Shown piece by piece: positions 49,809-60,270 of a stretch of DNA of 64,000 bases (position 1 is the first letter of the stretch; the number at the start of each line of letters is the position of its first letter). The stretch spans positions 1-64,000 of the forward strand of contig DASUJH010000024.1 of NCBI GenBank assembly GCA_036279355.1, in the 5' to 3' direction. Origin of the DNA: Gemmatimonadales bacterium (lineage in GTDB: Bacteria; Gemmatimonadota; Gemmatimonadetes; Gemmatimonadales; GWC2-71-9). Below the pieces are notes generated by a model. The model did not search any database and was not told the origin of the DNA. It saw only the letters and a program-made list of their open reading frames with translations. Position numbers and translations under genes: made by a program.

Positions 49809-50071
49809 GCGCCGTATCCAGTCTCGGGCGCGGTCCACGCCGGCTGGGACCGGCGCCAGAGCGCACGGAGCTCGTCATCGGTGAGTTCGGCGAGCGAACG
49901 GTCGCGGCTCTTGGCGCCGCGTGGCGAGTAGCGCGTAACCCGCCGTTCTCGCGCCGGGCCCGCCCCACGCGAGAAGATGAGCCCGAACTCGTCCTTCACG
50001 TACTGGGTGGTTCGTCCGCTCACGGCGACTTGCCACTCAGCGCCGTCGACTTCGATGATTCGCCGTGGCAT
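49805..50071 (-). CDS. Small conserved-looking protein, unknown function
   Basis: The protein has 88 residues and no family I recognise. It reads MPRRIIEVDGAEWQVAVSG then RRVTRYSPRG, with a basic middle and an acidic C-terminus (LAELTDDELRALWRRSQPAW). It has no signal or membrane segment. The ATG comes one base after the stop of the 98-residue gene upstream, and the end overlaps the PHP gene, so it is a genuine member of the operon. It may bind nucleic acid or a partner through the basic patch; this is only a guess. Confidence 0.6.
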   Translation of the reverse strand: MPRRIIEVDGAEWQVAVSGRTTQYVKDEFGLIFSRGAGPARERRVTRYSPRGAKSRDRSLAELTDDELRALWRRSQPAWTAPETGYGA

Positions 50072-50072
50072 G

Positions 50073-50369
50073 TCAGACCCGGACCTCGAGCCAGCGCTCG
50101 CGCGCGTCGGGGCCGTAGGCCGCGAGGCGGCCGAGTCGGGCTTCGAGCCGCGCCTCATCGTCGGGCAGCGTGGCGACGGCGCGGTGTGTCGCGGCATTGG
50201 CGCTCTCGCTGCATTCGAGGAAGAGATCGGGCCGTTCCGCCGAGCGGAAGAGCCAGAGCCGCCGGCCGCGCGGCTCGGCCACTCGGGCCAGCTCGGCGAT
50301 CGTCCGCAGATACTCGGCCTCGGCCGCGGGGCTCACCGCCGCGCGCGCTACCGTGAGGGTGCGCGCCAT
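50073..50369 (-). CDS. Small protein, unknown function
   Basis: The protein has 98 residues. It reads ARTLTVARAAVSPAAEAEYLRTIAEL and RGRRLWLFRSAERPDLFLECSE. The pattern resembles a short antibiotic-biosynthesis-monooxygenase/ferredoxin-like fold, but there is no firm motif. It starts one base after the E2 stop (TGAGATG) and is followed one base later by the next small gene, which supports co-expression with the 2-oxoacid dehydrogenase complex. Confidence 0.6.
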   Translation of the reverse strand: MARTLTVARAAVSPAAEAEYLRTIAELARVAEPRGRRLWLFRSAERPDLFLECSESANAATHRAVATLPDDEARLEARLGRLAAYGPDARERWLEVRV

Positions 50370-50370
50370 C

Positions 50371-51849
50371 TCAGTCCGCTCCCTCCGGGAACGCCTCGAG
50401 CGCGCGCTTCACCTCCGCCATGAAGCGATCGGCGTCGGCGCCGTCCACGATGCGGTGATCGAAGGCGAGCGAAAGGAATCCGCGGAGGCGCACCGCGAGG
50501 GTGTCGGTCCCGTCCACCGTGAGCACGGCGGGCTGCTTGCCGATGCTGCCGACGCAAAGGATGGCGGCCTGCGGTTGGTTGATGATCGGCGTGCCGATCA
50601 CCGAGCCGAACACGCCGGGGTTGGTGATGGTGAAGGTGCCCTTCTGGACTTCATCGGGCGTGAGGCGCTTGGTGCGGGCCCGCTCGCCGAGATCGTTGAT
50701 GGCGCGGGCGATGCCGGCCAGCGCCAGCTCGTCGGCGTTACGAATGACCGGCACGATGAGGCCCCAGTCGAGCGCTACGGCGATGCCGAGATTGATGTCC
50801 CGGCGGAAGATGGTGGCATCGGCGCCGACGGCGGCGTTGATCACGGGGTGCGTGCGGAGACTCGATGCCACCGCCTTCGCGATGAACGCGAGGAACGTAA
50901 GATTGACGCCCCGCTCGGCGAACTCCTGCTTCCGGCGCCCGCGAATGTCAGCAACGTGGGTGTAGTCGACCTCGAAGATCGTGTTCACGTGCGGCGACAC
51001 GCGCCGCGACATCACCATGTGCTCGGCCGTGAGCCGCCGGATGCGCGACCACGGTTCGACCCGATCGCCGGGCCAGGGATCGACGCCGGGGATCGCGGGC
51101 GCCGGAGCGGGCGCGGCCGCCGCGGCGGCCGGCGCGGGCCGAGTTGAGGGCGCGGCGGGCGCCCCCGCGGCTGCGGCGGCCGGCGCGCGGCCTTCCGCCG
51201 CCTCGAGATAGCCCAGCACATCGTCGCGCGTCACCCGGCCCGCGTGCCCGCTGCCGGGGATGCGCGCGAGATCGACGTTGTGCTCCGCCGCCATCCGGCG
51301 GACGAGCGGCGTCGACTTGCGCCGGAGCCGTTCCTCCGCCGTCTCCGCGCCCCCGTTGGGGGAACCGGAGGATGCGGCACCCGAGGCGGCGGCACGCGTA
51401 GTAGGCGGAGGCGTTGGCGCGGCGGGTGGCGGCGCCATGGATTTTGGTGTCGGCGTGGGCGGGGTCGATGCCGCGGGCGCCACCGGTGCGGGCGGCGGGC
51501 TCGGTGCTGCGGCTGCAGCCAGAGGCGAGGCGGCAGGGGCCGCCGGCGGAACGGGCGGCGCAGCGGCCGGGGCGGCTGCCGGCGCCGCTGTCGCCTGCGC
51601 CGCGCCTGCCTCGGTGTCGATCCGCGCCACCAGCGTCTGCACCGCGACCGTCTCGCCTTCCTGCACCAGAATCTCGGCGAGCACGCCGGCGTTCGGCGCC
51701 GGGATCTCCGCGTCCACCTTGTCGGTGGAGATCTCGAAGATGGGCTCGTCCCGTTTCACCGGATCGCCCACCTTCTTGAGCCAGCGAGAGAGGGTCCCTT
51801 CGGCAATGGATTCGCCCATCTGCGGCATGACGACGTCAATGAGAGCCAT
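50371..51849 (-). CDS. 2-oxoacid dehydrogenase E2 (dihydrolipoyl acyltransferase)
   Basis: The protein has 492 residues. One lipoyl domain (DVVMPQMGESIAEG; lipoyl-Lys in FEISTDKVDAEI) is joined by a ~100-residue Ala/Pro linker to the subunit-binding domain (TPLVRRMAAEHNVDLARIPG) and the catalytic domain with AFDHRIVDGADADRF. It transfers the acyl group from E1 to CoA. Which acid is used is uncertain: the E1 genes look branched-chain-type. It begins 15 bases after E1beta ends. Confidence 0.93.
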   Translation of the reverse strand: MALIDVVMPQMGESIAEGTLSRWLKKVGDPVKRDEPIFEISTDKVDAEIPAPNAGVLAEILVQEGETVAVQTLVARIDTEAGAAQATAAPAAAPAAAPPVPPAAPAASPLAAAAAPSPPPAPVAPAASTPPTPTPKSMAPPPAAPTPPPTTRAAASGAASSGSPNGGAETAEERLRRKSTPLVRRMAAEHNVDLARIPGSGHAGRVTRDDVLGYLEAAEGRAPAAAAAGAPAAPSTRPAPAAAAAAPAPAPAIPGVDPWPGDRVEPWSRIRRLTAEHMVMSRRVSPHVNTIFEVDYTHVADIRGRRKQEFAERGVNLTFLAFIAKAVASSLRTHPVINAAVGADATIFRRDINLGIAVALDWGLIVPVIRNADELALAGIARAINDLGERARTKRLTPDEVQKGTFTITNPGVFGSVIGTPIINQPQAAILCVGSIGKQPAVLTVDGTDTLAVRLRGFLSLAFDHRIVDGADADRFMAEVKRALEAFPEGAD

Positions 51850-51864
51850 GACTGATTTCTCCGC

Positions 51865-52842
51865 CTAGTATTCCGCCACCCACCGCGCCGCGCGCACGAT
51901 GTCGCTCGTCTGCGGCAGCACGAAGTCCTCGAGCGCCGGCGCGTACGGCAGCGGCACATCATGCGCCGCGACCCGCCGCACCGGAGCGTCGAGCCACTCG
52001 AACGCCTGCTCGCTGATCCGCGCGGTGATCTCGCCGGCGATGCCGCCGGTCAGGGTATCCTCATGGACGATAAGCACCCGGTTGGTCTTCTTCACGGTCG
52101 CGACGATCGCCTCGTCGTCGAGCGGTGCCAGCGAGCGCAGGTCGAGCACCTCGACCGAAAGCCCGTCCTCGCGCTCGAGCGCCTCCGCCGCCTCGAGCGC
52201 CTTCCACACGGTGGCCGCGTAGGTGACGATCGAGAGGTCGCGCCCCTCGCGCGCCAGCCGCGCGCGCCCGATGGGCACCACATGGTCGCCGTCCGGCAGC
52301 GTTTCCTTGATGCGCCGGTACAGATACTTGTGCTCGAAGAAGAGCACGCAATCGTCGTCGCGAATGGCCGACTTGAGCAGACCTTTCGCGTCGCTCGCGG
52401 TCGCGGGATAGACCACCTTGAGCCCGGGCGTGTGCAGGAAGGCGGCTTCCGGGTTCTGCGAGTGAAACGGGCCGCCGCGCACGTAGCCGCCGGCCGGGCC
52501 GCGCACCACCATGGGGCACGGCAGGAACGCGCGGTACCGCGCCGTGGCGACGTAGTTGGTCAGCATGTCGTAGGCGCAGGAGATGAAGTCGATGAACTGC
52601 ATTTCGACCACCGGCCGCATCCCCATGTGCGCCGCGCCCGCCGCGGCGCCGACGAAGCCCGCCTCGCTCACCGGCGTGTCGATCATGCGGTCGGGGCCGA
52701 AGCGCTCGCGCAGGCCCTCCGTCGCCTTGAATGCGCCACCGTAGGCGCCGATGTCCTCGCCCAGGCAGAAGACGTCCGCGTCGCGCTCCATCTCCTCGCT
52801 GAGCGCCTGGCGAATGGCCTCGAGGTAGGTGACCTCAGCCAT
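51865..52842 (-). CDS. 2-oxoacid dehydrogenase E1 beta subunit
   Basis: The protein has 325 residues. Seen are FCLGEDIGAYGGAFKATEGL, DTPVSEAGFVGAAAGAA, RGGPFHSQNPEAAFLHTPGLKV and FEHKYLYRR. The last motif is typical of branched-chain 2-oxoacid or acetoin E1beta. It pairs with E1alpha in thiamin-diphosphate-dependent decarboxylation. The ATG at 52842 overlaps E1alpha by eight bases. Confidence 0.92.
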   Translation of the reverse strand: MAEVTYLEAIRQALSEEMERDADVFCLGEDIGAYGGAFKATEGLRERFGPDRMIDTPVSEAGFVGAAAGAAHMGMRPVVEMQFIDFISCAYDMLTNYVATARYRAFLPCPMVVRGPAGGYVRGGPFHSQNPEAAFLHTPGLKVVYPATASDAKGLLKSAIRDDDCVLFFEHKYLYRRIKETLPDGDHVVPIGRARLAREGRDLSIVTYAATVWKALEAAEALEREDGLSVEVLDLRSLAPLDDEAIVATVKKTNRVLIVHEDTLTGGIAGEITARISEQAFEWLDAPVRRVAAHDVPLPYAPALEDFVLPQTSDIVRAARWVAEY

Positions 52843-53938
52843 CGACGGTTCCCCAGCCGCGGGCGCGCTCGTTGTCGTCGACGGCGCGCGCATGGCCGGC
52901 GCGGTACCAGAGCACCGGCGCGGACGGCGGCTCCGCGTAGACGCCGCGCAGTGCGTCGCCCGGCTCCGGCATGGGCGCGGCCTCGACTTCGTCGGTGGCG
53001 CGATCAATTGCGTCGCGCACGCTCGCGTCCAGCGCCTCGAGCGCCGCCGCGTCCACGCCGTACGTCCCGGTGAGCGCGGCAACGTAGCGGTCCAGCGGAT
53101 CGTTGGTCGCGGCCCAGCGCTCGATCTCGCCGGGCGGCACGTACGACTGGTTATCGTGCTCCGCGTGGCCCTTGCGCCGGTAGGTCATGAGCTCGACCAG
53201 CGATACGCCGCCGCCGGCGCGCGCCCGCTCGACCGCGTCGTGCACCACTCGATAGACCTCGAGCACGTCGTTGCCGTCCGCCGTGGCGCCGGCGACGCCG
53301 TAGCCCGCAGCCTTGTCCACCAGCCGCTCGGCCGCGCACTGGCGGTGCGTGGGTGTGGAATACGCGTAGCCATTGTTCTCGACGATCACGACGAGCGGGC
53401 AGCGCTGCACCGCGGCGAAGTTGATGCCTTCATGAAACGCGCCCGTGCTGGTGGCGCCGTCGCCCACGTACACGAGCCCCACGCGCTGCTCGCGCCGGAG
53501 CTTGAACGCGAGCGTGACGCCGGCCATGACCGGCACCATGTCGCCCAGATGCGAGATCTGGCCGATGAAGTTGCGGTCGACCACGTCGCCGAAGTGGATG
53601 TTGAGCTCGCGGCCGCGCGTCGGGCTATCACCGCGGGCCATGTACTGCCGGAGCACCTCCCCCGGCGTGGCGCCCTTCACGAGCATCGAGCCGAGATTCC
53701 GGATGAGCGGCGCGAGCATGTCCTCGCGCCGGAGCGCGTAGGCGCCGCCGACAGCGCACGCTTCCTGGCCGAGCGAGCGGAACAGGCCGCCCACGACCTT
53801 GGTCTGGCGATAGAGCGCCACCAGCCGCTCCTCGAGCGAGCGGGTGAGCCGCATGTAGTAGTAGAGCTCGAGGAGTTGCTCCCGCGTAAGTTGGCCGAGC
53901 GCAGGTGAGGACGGCGTGATCGCGCTGGTGGCAGCCAT
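52835..53938 (-). CDS. 2-oxoacid dehydrogenase E1 alpha subunit
   Basis: The protein has 367 residues. The thiamin-diphosphate motif is VGDGATSTGAFHEGINFA ending at ENNGYAYST, with FRSLGQEACAVGGAYAL and TRGRELNIHFGD earlier. The layout is closer to branched-chain 2-oxoacid dehydrogenase than to pyruvate dehydrogenase E1alpha, but this is family-level judgement. E3 (lipoamide dehydrogenase) is absent, so it must come from elsewhere. The ATG at 53938 is chosen by homology. Confidence 0.92.
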   Translation of the reverse strand: MAATSAITPSSPALGQLTREQLLELYYYMRLTRSLEERLVALYRQTKVVGGLFRSLGQEACAVGGAYALRREDMLAPLIRNLGSMLVKGATPGEVLRQYMARGDSPTRGRELNIHFGDVVDRNFIGQISHLGDMVPVMAGVTLAFKLRREQRVGLVYVGDGATSTGAFHEGINFAAVQRCPLVVIVENNGYAYSTPTHRQCAAERLVDKAAGYGVAGATADGNDVLEVYRVVHDAVERARAGGGVSLVELMTYRRKGHAEHDNQSYVPPGEIERWAATNDPLDRYVAALTGTYGVDAAALEALDASVRDAIDRATDEVEAAPMPEPGDALRGVYAEPPSAPVLWYRAGHARAVDDNERARGWGTVDG

Positions 53939-54044
53939 GCGGGGCCCGGAGGTAGGAAGTCTCGATCCGGGCAGGAAGATCGGCCGGCCTGCGGGGAGAG
54001 TCAAGGGAACCGCGCGCGGGCCGCGCGGCCGAATACCGCACGCG

Positions 54045-54078
54045 GAGTCCGCCGCGGCGCGACTGCCGCGGCGGACTC
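54045..54078. terminator. 14-bp hairpin at the 3' end of hppA
   Basis: GAGTCCGCCGCGGC (54045-54058) pairs perfectly with GCCGCGGCGGACTC (54065-54078) around a 6-base loop, eight bases beyond the hppA stop on the minus strand. There is no U-tract after it. It probably ends the inositol-lipid/hppA transcript before the E1alpha gene. Confidence 0.6.
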
Positions 54079-54085
54079 GCGCGCC

Positions 54086-56524
<2,439 letters not shown>

Positions 56525-56545
56525 CGTCGAAATTCTCCTCGCATA

Positions 56546-56836
56546 CTAGTAGGCGCCGCGCGGCGCGTGACCCGGTTCAGCCATCGTGTGTACCACGGTG
56601 AGAAATTGCTTGGCCAGCTTGTCGGCCTCGCTCTCGCCCACCTGGTCGGTCTCCACCGTCACCCGCGTGTAGTGGCCGCCCTCGGCCTCCACACGCACGG
56701 CCACCTGCCCGATCGCCCCGGCGAACCGGCGCAGCCGCGCCCCCTCTTCCACCGGGGCGAGCCGTGCGCCGAAGAACGTCGTGGCGCGCGCGAGCACGGG
56801 ATCCGGCGCCAGCGTGGTGCGGTGGAAGTACTTCAC
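56546..56836 (-). CDS. Small protein, unknown function, between ino1 and hppA
   Basis: The protein has 96 residues and no family I recognise. It reads VKYFHRTTLAPDPVLARATTFF, then a beta-rich stretch (VAVRVEAEGGHYTRVTVETD) and an acidic-basic helix (ESEADKLAKQFLTVVHTM). No membrane segment. The GTG at 56836 overlaps the inositol-phosphate synthase stop by four bases and hppA starts 21 bases later, so it is translationally coupled to both. Confidence 0.65.
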   Translation of the reverse strand: MKYFHRTTLAPDPVLARATTFFGARLAPVEEGARLRRFAGAIGQVAVRVEAEGGHYTRVTVETDQVGESEADKLAKQFLTVVHTMAEPGHAPRGAY

Positions 56837-58161
56837 GCGCCCTGGTAGTACTCCACGCCGAGGTGCGTGATCTGCTCCTCCCCCATGAGCCAGCGCAGCG
56901 TGTTCTTGAGCTTGGTCTGCTGGATGAAGAGGTCGTGCTCCGGGTAGAGGCCCGGAGCGCTCTGAGGACTCTTGAAGTAGAACGAAAGCCATTCCTGAAT
57001 GCCGGTGAGGCCGGCGCGCTGCGCCAGGTCGAAGAAGAGCGCGAGATCGAGCACCAGCGGTGCGGCCAGGATCGAATCGCGGCAGAGGAAGTCCACCTTG
57101 ATCTGCATCGGATAGCCCAGCCATCCGAAGATGTCGATGTTGTCCCAGCCCTCCTTGTTGTCGCCGCGGGGCGGATAATAGTTGATCCGCACCTTGTGGT
57201 AGAGCTGGCCGTACAGCTCGGGATAGAGCTTCGGCTGGAGGATGTACTCCAGGACGCCAAGCTTCGATTCTTCCTTGGTCTTGAAGCTCTCCGGATCGTC
57301 GAGCACTTCGCCGTCGCGATTCCCGAGAATGTTGGTGGAGTACCAGCCCGCTACACCGAGCATCCGCGCCTTGAGCATGGGCGAGAGGACGGTCTTCACC
57401 ATGGTCTGCCCGGTCTTGAAATCCTTGCCGCCGATCGCAATGCCCTGGGACTGGGCCAGCTCGACCATCGCGGGAAAATCGCAGGTGAGGTTCGGCGCGC
57501 CGTTGGCAAAGGGCACGCCTTCCATGAGCGCGGCCCAGGCGTAAAGCATCGAGGGTGCGATCGTCGGATCGTCGGCCGCCATGGCGCGCTCGAACGCCTG
57601 GAGGCTCTGGTGCGCGGGGCCGGGGCTGATGAAAACCTCGGTCGAGGCGCACCAGACGACCACCAGCCGGTCGCATTTTTCATGGCGCTTGAACTCGCGG
57701 ATGTCGCTTCGGAGCTGCTCGGCCAGGTCGCGCTTCGACTTGCCGCGCTTCACGTTGGTGCCGGCGAGGCGCTTTACGTACGCCTGATCGAAGGCCGCCG
57801 GCATCGGAGCGATGCTCGTGAGGAAGTCAGCGATGGGCTCGATGTGGTCATGGCGGTCGAGCACGCCGCAATGCAGCGCCGACTGATACGCATTGTCGGG
57901 AACCGGATCCCAGGCGCCGAATACCAGCGAGTCGAGCGCGGCCAGCGGGATGAAGTCGCGGATGAGCGGCGCGCGCGCCTCGGTGCGCTTGCCCAGGCGG
58001 ATGGTGCCCATCTGGGTGAGCGAGCCGATGGGGCGCGCGCGGCCGCGCCGAATGTTCTCCACGCCCGCGATGAACGTCGAGGCCACCGCCCCGAGCCCCA
58101 CGCACAGCACACCAAGCCTTCCCTGGGCCGGCGCAATCGGCCGGGGCTTCGGGTCTGCCAC
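56833..58161 (-). CDS. ino1: myo-Inositol-1-phosphate synthase
   Basis: The protein has 442 residues. It converts glucose-6-phosphate to inositol-1-phosphate with NAD. It has the N-terminal GLGAVASTFIAGVENI, KCDRLVVVWCASTE, the GGKDFKTGQT motif (~residue 240) and GWYSTNILGNRDGEVL, all MIPS hallmarks of the bacterial/archaeal short form. The GTG at 58161 comes three bases after the CDP-alcohol phosphatidyltransferase stop. Pairing with that enzyme suggests synthesis of an inositol-containing phospholipid. Confidence 0.95.
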   Translation of the reverse strand: MADPKPRPIAPAQGRLGVLCVGLGAVASTFIAGVENIRRGRARPIGSLTQMGTIRLGKRTEARAPLIRDFIPLAALDSLVFGAWDPVPDNAYQSALHCGVLDRHDHIEPIADFLTSIAPMPAAFDQAYVKRLAGTNVKRGKSKRDLAEQLRSDIREFKRHEKCDRLVVVWCASTEVFISPGPAHQSLQAFERAMAADDPTIAPSMLYAWAALMEGVPFANGAPNLTCDFPAMVELAQSQGIAIGGKDFKTGQTMVKTVLSPMLKARMLGVAGWYSTNILGNRDGEVLDDPESFKTKEESKLGVLEYILQPKLYPELYGQLYHKVRINYYPPRGDNKEGWDNIDIFGWLGYPMQIKVDFLCRDSILAAPLVLDLALFFDLAQRAGLTGIQEWLSFYFKSPQSAPGLYPEHDLFIQQTKLKNTLRWLMGEEQITHLGVEYYQGA

Positions 58162-58164
58162 GAA

Positions 58165-58932
58165 TCATGATCCTTTCGCAAAAGAGTCGAGCGGGCGAGC
58201 CGGCGTCTCACGCTTGCGCGGACCACCGTCCGCCGCGGTTGCCTCGGGTTCCATCCCGTGCGGGCTCGCGCCTTCCGCCTGCCGGTATACGTACAGGAAG
58301 CGCTGCACGACGGTCACGATCGAAAATGCCGCGAGCAGCGTCACGACCGCCTCGAGCACCAGGGCGCGCGGTCCTGCGCCCACGATGAGCGATAACCCAC
58401 CCAGGCCCACGATCCGCTCGGCGCGCTGGGCGATCCCCACCTTGCACTCGAGGCCGAGCCCCTCGGCGCGCGCCCGCGCGTAGCTCACGAGCAGCGAGCT
58501 CAGGATGGCCACCATGCACACGATCGCGGCCGGCACCCGCCACGCCACGTCGGGCGCGAGCAGGAGATAGGCGCCGATGCCGGTGAACGTGGCGCCGTCG
58601 CCGATGCGGTCCAGGGTGGAGTCGTAGAAGGCGCCGAACTTCGTCACCATCGCTCCGCCCCGGGCCACCTGGCCGTCGAGCGTATCCAGGAGACCGCTGA
58701 GGAGCAGCAACGCGCCGCCGAGCCGCACGGACCCGGCGGCGTAAGCCACCGCGGACACCAGTACGAGGCCCGTTCCCACCGTCGTGATGGCGTTGGGACG
58801 CACCCCCCGCCGCACGAGCTCTGCCACCACCGGCCGGAGCGCGGCGTAGTAGGGCCGCTCCAGCGCCTCAAGCGGTTTCAGCGTCGTATCGCTCCTCGCC
58901 GAGCCGGGGTGGTGACCGGGCCGATCGGCCAA
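58165..58932 (-). CDS. CDP-alcohol phosphatidyltransferase (likely phosphatidylinositol(-phosphate) synthase)
   Basis: The protein has 255 residues with five to six membrane helices. The catalytic motif D-x2-DG-x2-AR...G-x3-D-x3-D is LDTLDGQVARGG ending KFGAFYDSTLDRIGD (residues ~81-110). It joins a CDP-lipid to an alcohol. Because inositol-phosphate synthase is the next gene, the alcohol is probably inositol-1-phosphate. The start is TTG 58932 because the frame has no ATG/GTG between it and an upstream stop; no Shine-Dalgarno is visible, and a -10 box lies only 10 bases upstream, so the mRNA may have almost no leader. Confidence 0.85.
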   Translation of the reverse strand: MADRPGHHPGSARSDTTLKPLEALERPYYAALRPVVAELVRRGVRPNAITTVGTGLVLVSAVAYAAGSVRLGGALLLLSGLLDTLDGQVARGGAMVTKFGAFYDSTLDRIGDGATFTGIGAYLLLAPDVAWRVPAAIVCMVAILSSLLVSYARARAEGLGLECKVGIAQRAERIVGLGGLSLIVGAGPRALVLEAVVTLLAAFSIVTVVQRFLYVYRQAEGASPHGMEPEATAADGGPRKRETPARPLDSFAKGS

Positions 58933-58942
58933 ACGCCGCGAA

Positions 58943-58971
58943 ACAATAATTGGCAGAACCGCTTAGGGCAA
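58943..58971 (-). promoter_or_regulatory. Promoter of the inositol-lipid/hppA operon
   Basis: The minus strand carries -35 TTGCCC (58966-58971), a 17-base spacer and -10 TATTGT (58943-58948). The start near 58936 would leave a leader of about four bases before the TTG codon. Confidence 0.5.
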
Positions 58972-58986
58972 TCCGAGAGGAGGGGA

Positions 58987-60270
58987 TTATCTCGCCGGGA
59001 CATCGCCATAGATAAGGTAAGGCCGGCGGCGCTCGAGAAAGCGCCGGCGCGCCGGCTCCCACGAACGAACGATGGCAGCCGGGTCCTCGGCGCGTTCGAG
59101 CGCCTGGCGCAGCGCGGGCCCGCCCGCCAGCCGATCGAAGCGGGCCGAGTCGAGCGCGATCCGACCCGGGTGACGGGCGGTGATGGCGCTCAGCAGATAC
59201 ACGGCGGTAGCGGTGGGGTCGTAGCGGGCGCGGTCGGTGACGTGGAGACGGATGCCGTTCAGGCGCTGTCCATCGAACTTGCCGTCGCCCGGGTGATCAG
59301 GAGTGAAGCGTACGGCGGAGAAGCGGACGCCGCCCATCGGCGCTTCACCGAGTGCCGCAACCACGCCCGCGGCGTCGAGCCACGGCGCGCCGATCTGCTC
59401 GAAGGGCGCGTCCGACCCTCGACCGACCGACAGCGCCGTTCCCTCGAACAGACAGAGCCCCGGGTAATGGAACAGGCTCTCCATGCTGCGTAGATTGAGG
59501 CTGGGCGGCACCAAGGGGAGCCCGGTTTGATCCAGCGCCATCGTGCGGCGCCAGCCCGCCACCGGCACCACGGTGAGGTCGGCGCCCAGGCCGAGCACCC
59601 CGTTCGCGAGCCGCGCCAGCTCTCCCAAGGTCATGCCGTGCCGCATCGCGACCGGCAGGCGAGCCACCGCCGAAGGCGTCGCCGAGTCGAGTGCGTTGCC
59701 CTGCACCAGCCCGCCGATGGGATCGGGCCGGTCAAGCACGACCACGGGGATACGCGCCGTGGCGGCCGACTGCATCACCAGCACCGCCGTGGCCGCATAG
59801 GTGTAGTAGCGGGCCCCCGCGTCCTGCAAATCGAGCAGCAGGATGTCGATGTCGGCGAGCATCGCCGGGGTCGGGCCGATGGGGCGAACGCCATCGTGCA
59901 GCGCGTAGACCGGGAGGCCGGTGGCGGAATCGCGCTCGACCGCACCCGCCGGCCGGGTGTCGACGTCGAGGCGGCCGTTGAAGCCATGCTCCGGCCCGAA
60001 GAGTGCAGTCACCCGCACGCCCGCGGCGAGCAACCGGTCCACATCGCGGCGGCCGCGCGAATCGACGCCGGATTGATTGGTCACGAGTCCGACTCGGCGC
60101 CCGCGCACGAGGTGCATGCTGTCGGAGAGCAGCACTTCGATTCCCGGACGCACCGCCTGCTGCCGCGCTGACGCCGGGAGTTGCCCGGGCCCGGCGCCGC
60201 ATGCCGCGCAGGCGGCGCTCCACATCACGAGCCATCCTCGTATGAATCGTCCGTGCGGTTGTCGGTGCAC
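58987..60270 (-). CDS. namZ: Exo-beta-N-acetylmuramidase NamZ (DUF1343)
   Basis: The protein has 427 residues. NamZ releases MurNAc from the non-reducing end of peptidoglycan fragments. Visible family features are RRVGLVTNQSGVD, FGPEHGFNGRLDVD (with the likely acid Glu), DLQDAGARYYTY, DRPDPIGG, PSLNLRSMESL and YPGLCLFEGTALSVGRG. The GTG at 60270 is preferred: AGGG lies ~8 bases upstream and the product then has a basic HRQPHGRFIRG and hydrophobic WLVMWSAAC signal, likely a lipoprotein. A GTG at 60228 (GAGG seven bases upstream) is the alternative. The 60270 start overlaps the divergent nagZ start. Confidence 0.88.
   Translation of the reverse strand: MHRQPHGRFIRGWLVMWSAACAACGAGPGQLPASARQQAVRPGIEVLLSDSMHLVRGRRVGLVTNQSGVDSRGRRDVDRLLAAGVRVTALFGPEHGFNGRLDVDTRPAGAVERDSATGLPVYALHDGVRPIGPTPAMLADIDILLLDLQDAGARYYTYAATAVLVMQSAATARIPVVVLDRPDPIGGLVQGNALDSATPSAVARLPVAMRHGMTLGELARLANGVLGLGADLTVVPVAGWRRTMALDQTGLPLVPPSLNLRSMESLFHYPGLCLFEGTALSVGRGSDAPFEQIGAPWLDAAGVVAALGEAPMGGVRFSAVRFTPDHPGDGKFDGQRLNGIRLHVTDRARYDPTATAVYLLSAITARHPGRIALDSARFDRLAGGPALRQALERAEDPAAIVRSWEPARRRFLERRRPYLIYGDVPAR

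Noticed and set aside
51100-51600. Ala/Pro-rich low-complexity stretch in the E2 gene as a repeat or frameshift
   Set aside because: It is the expected flexible linker between lipoyl and catalytic domains, and the frame is continuous.
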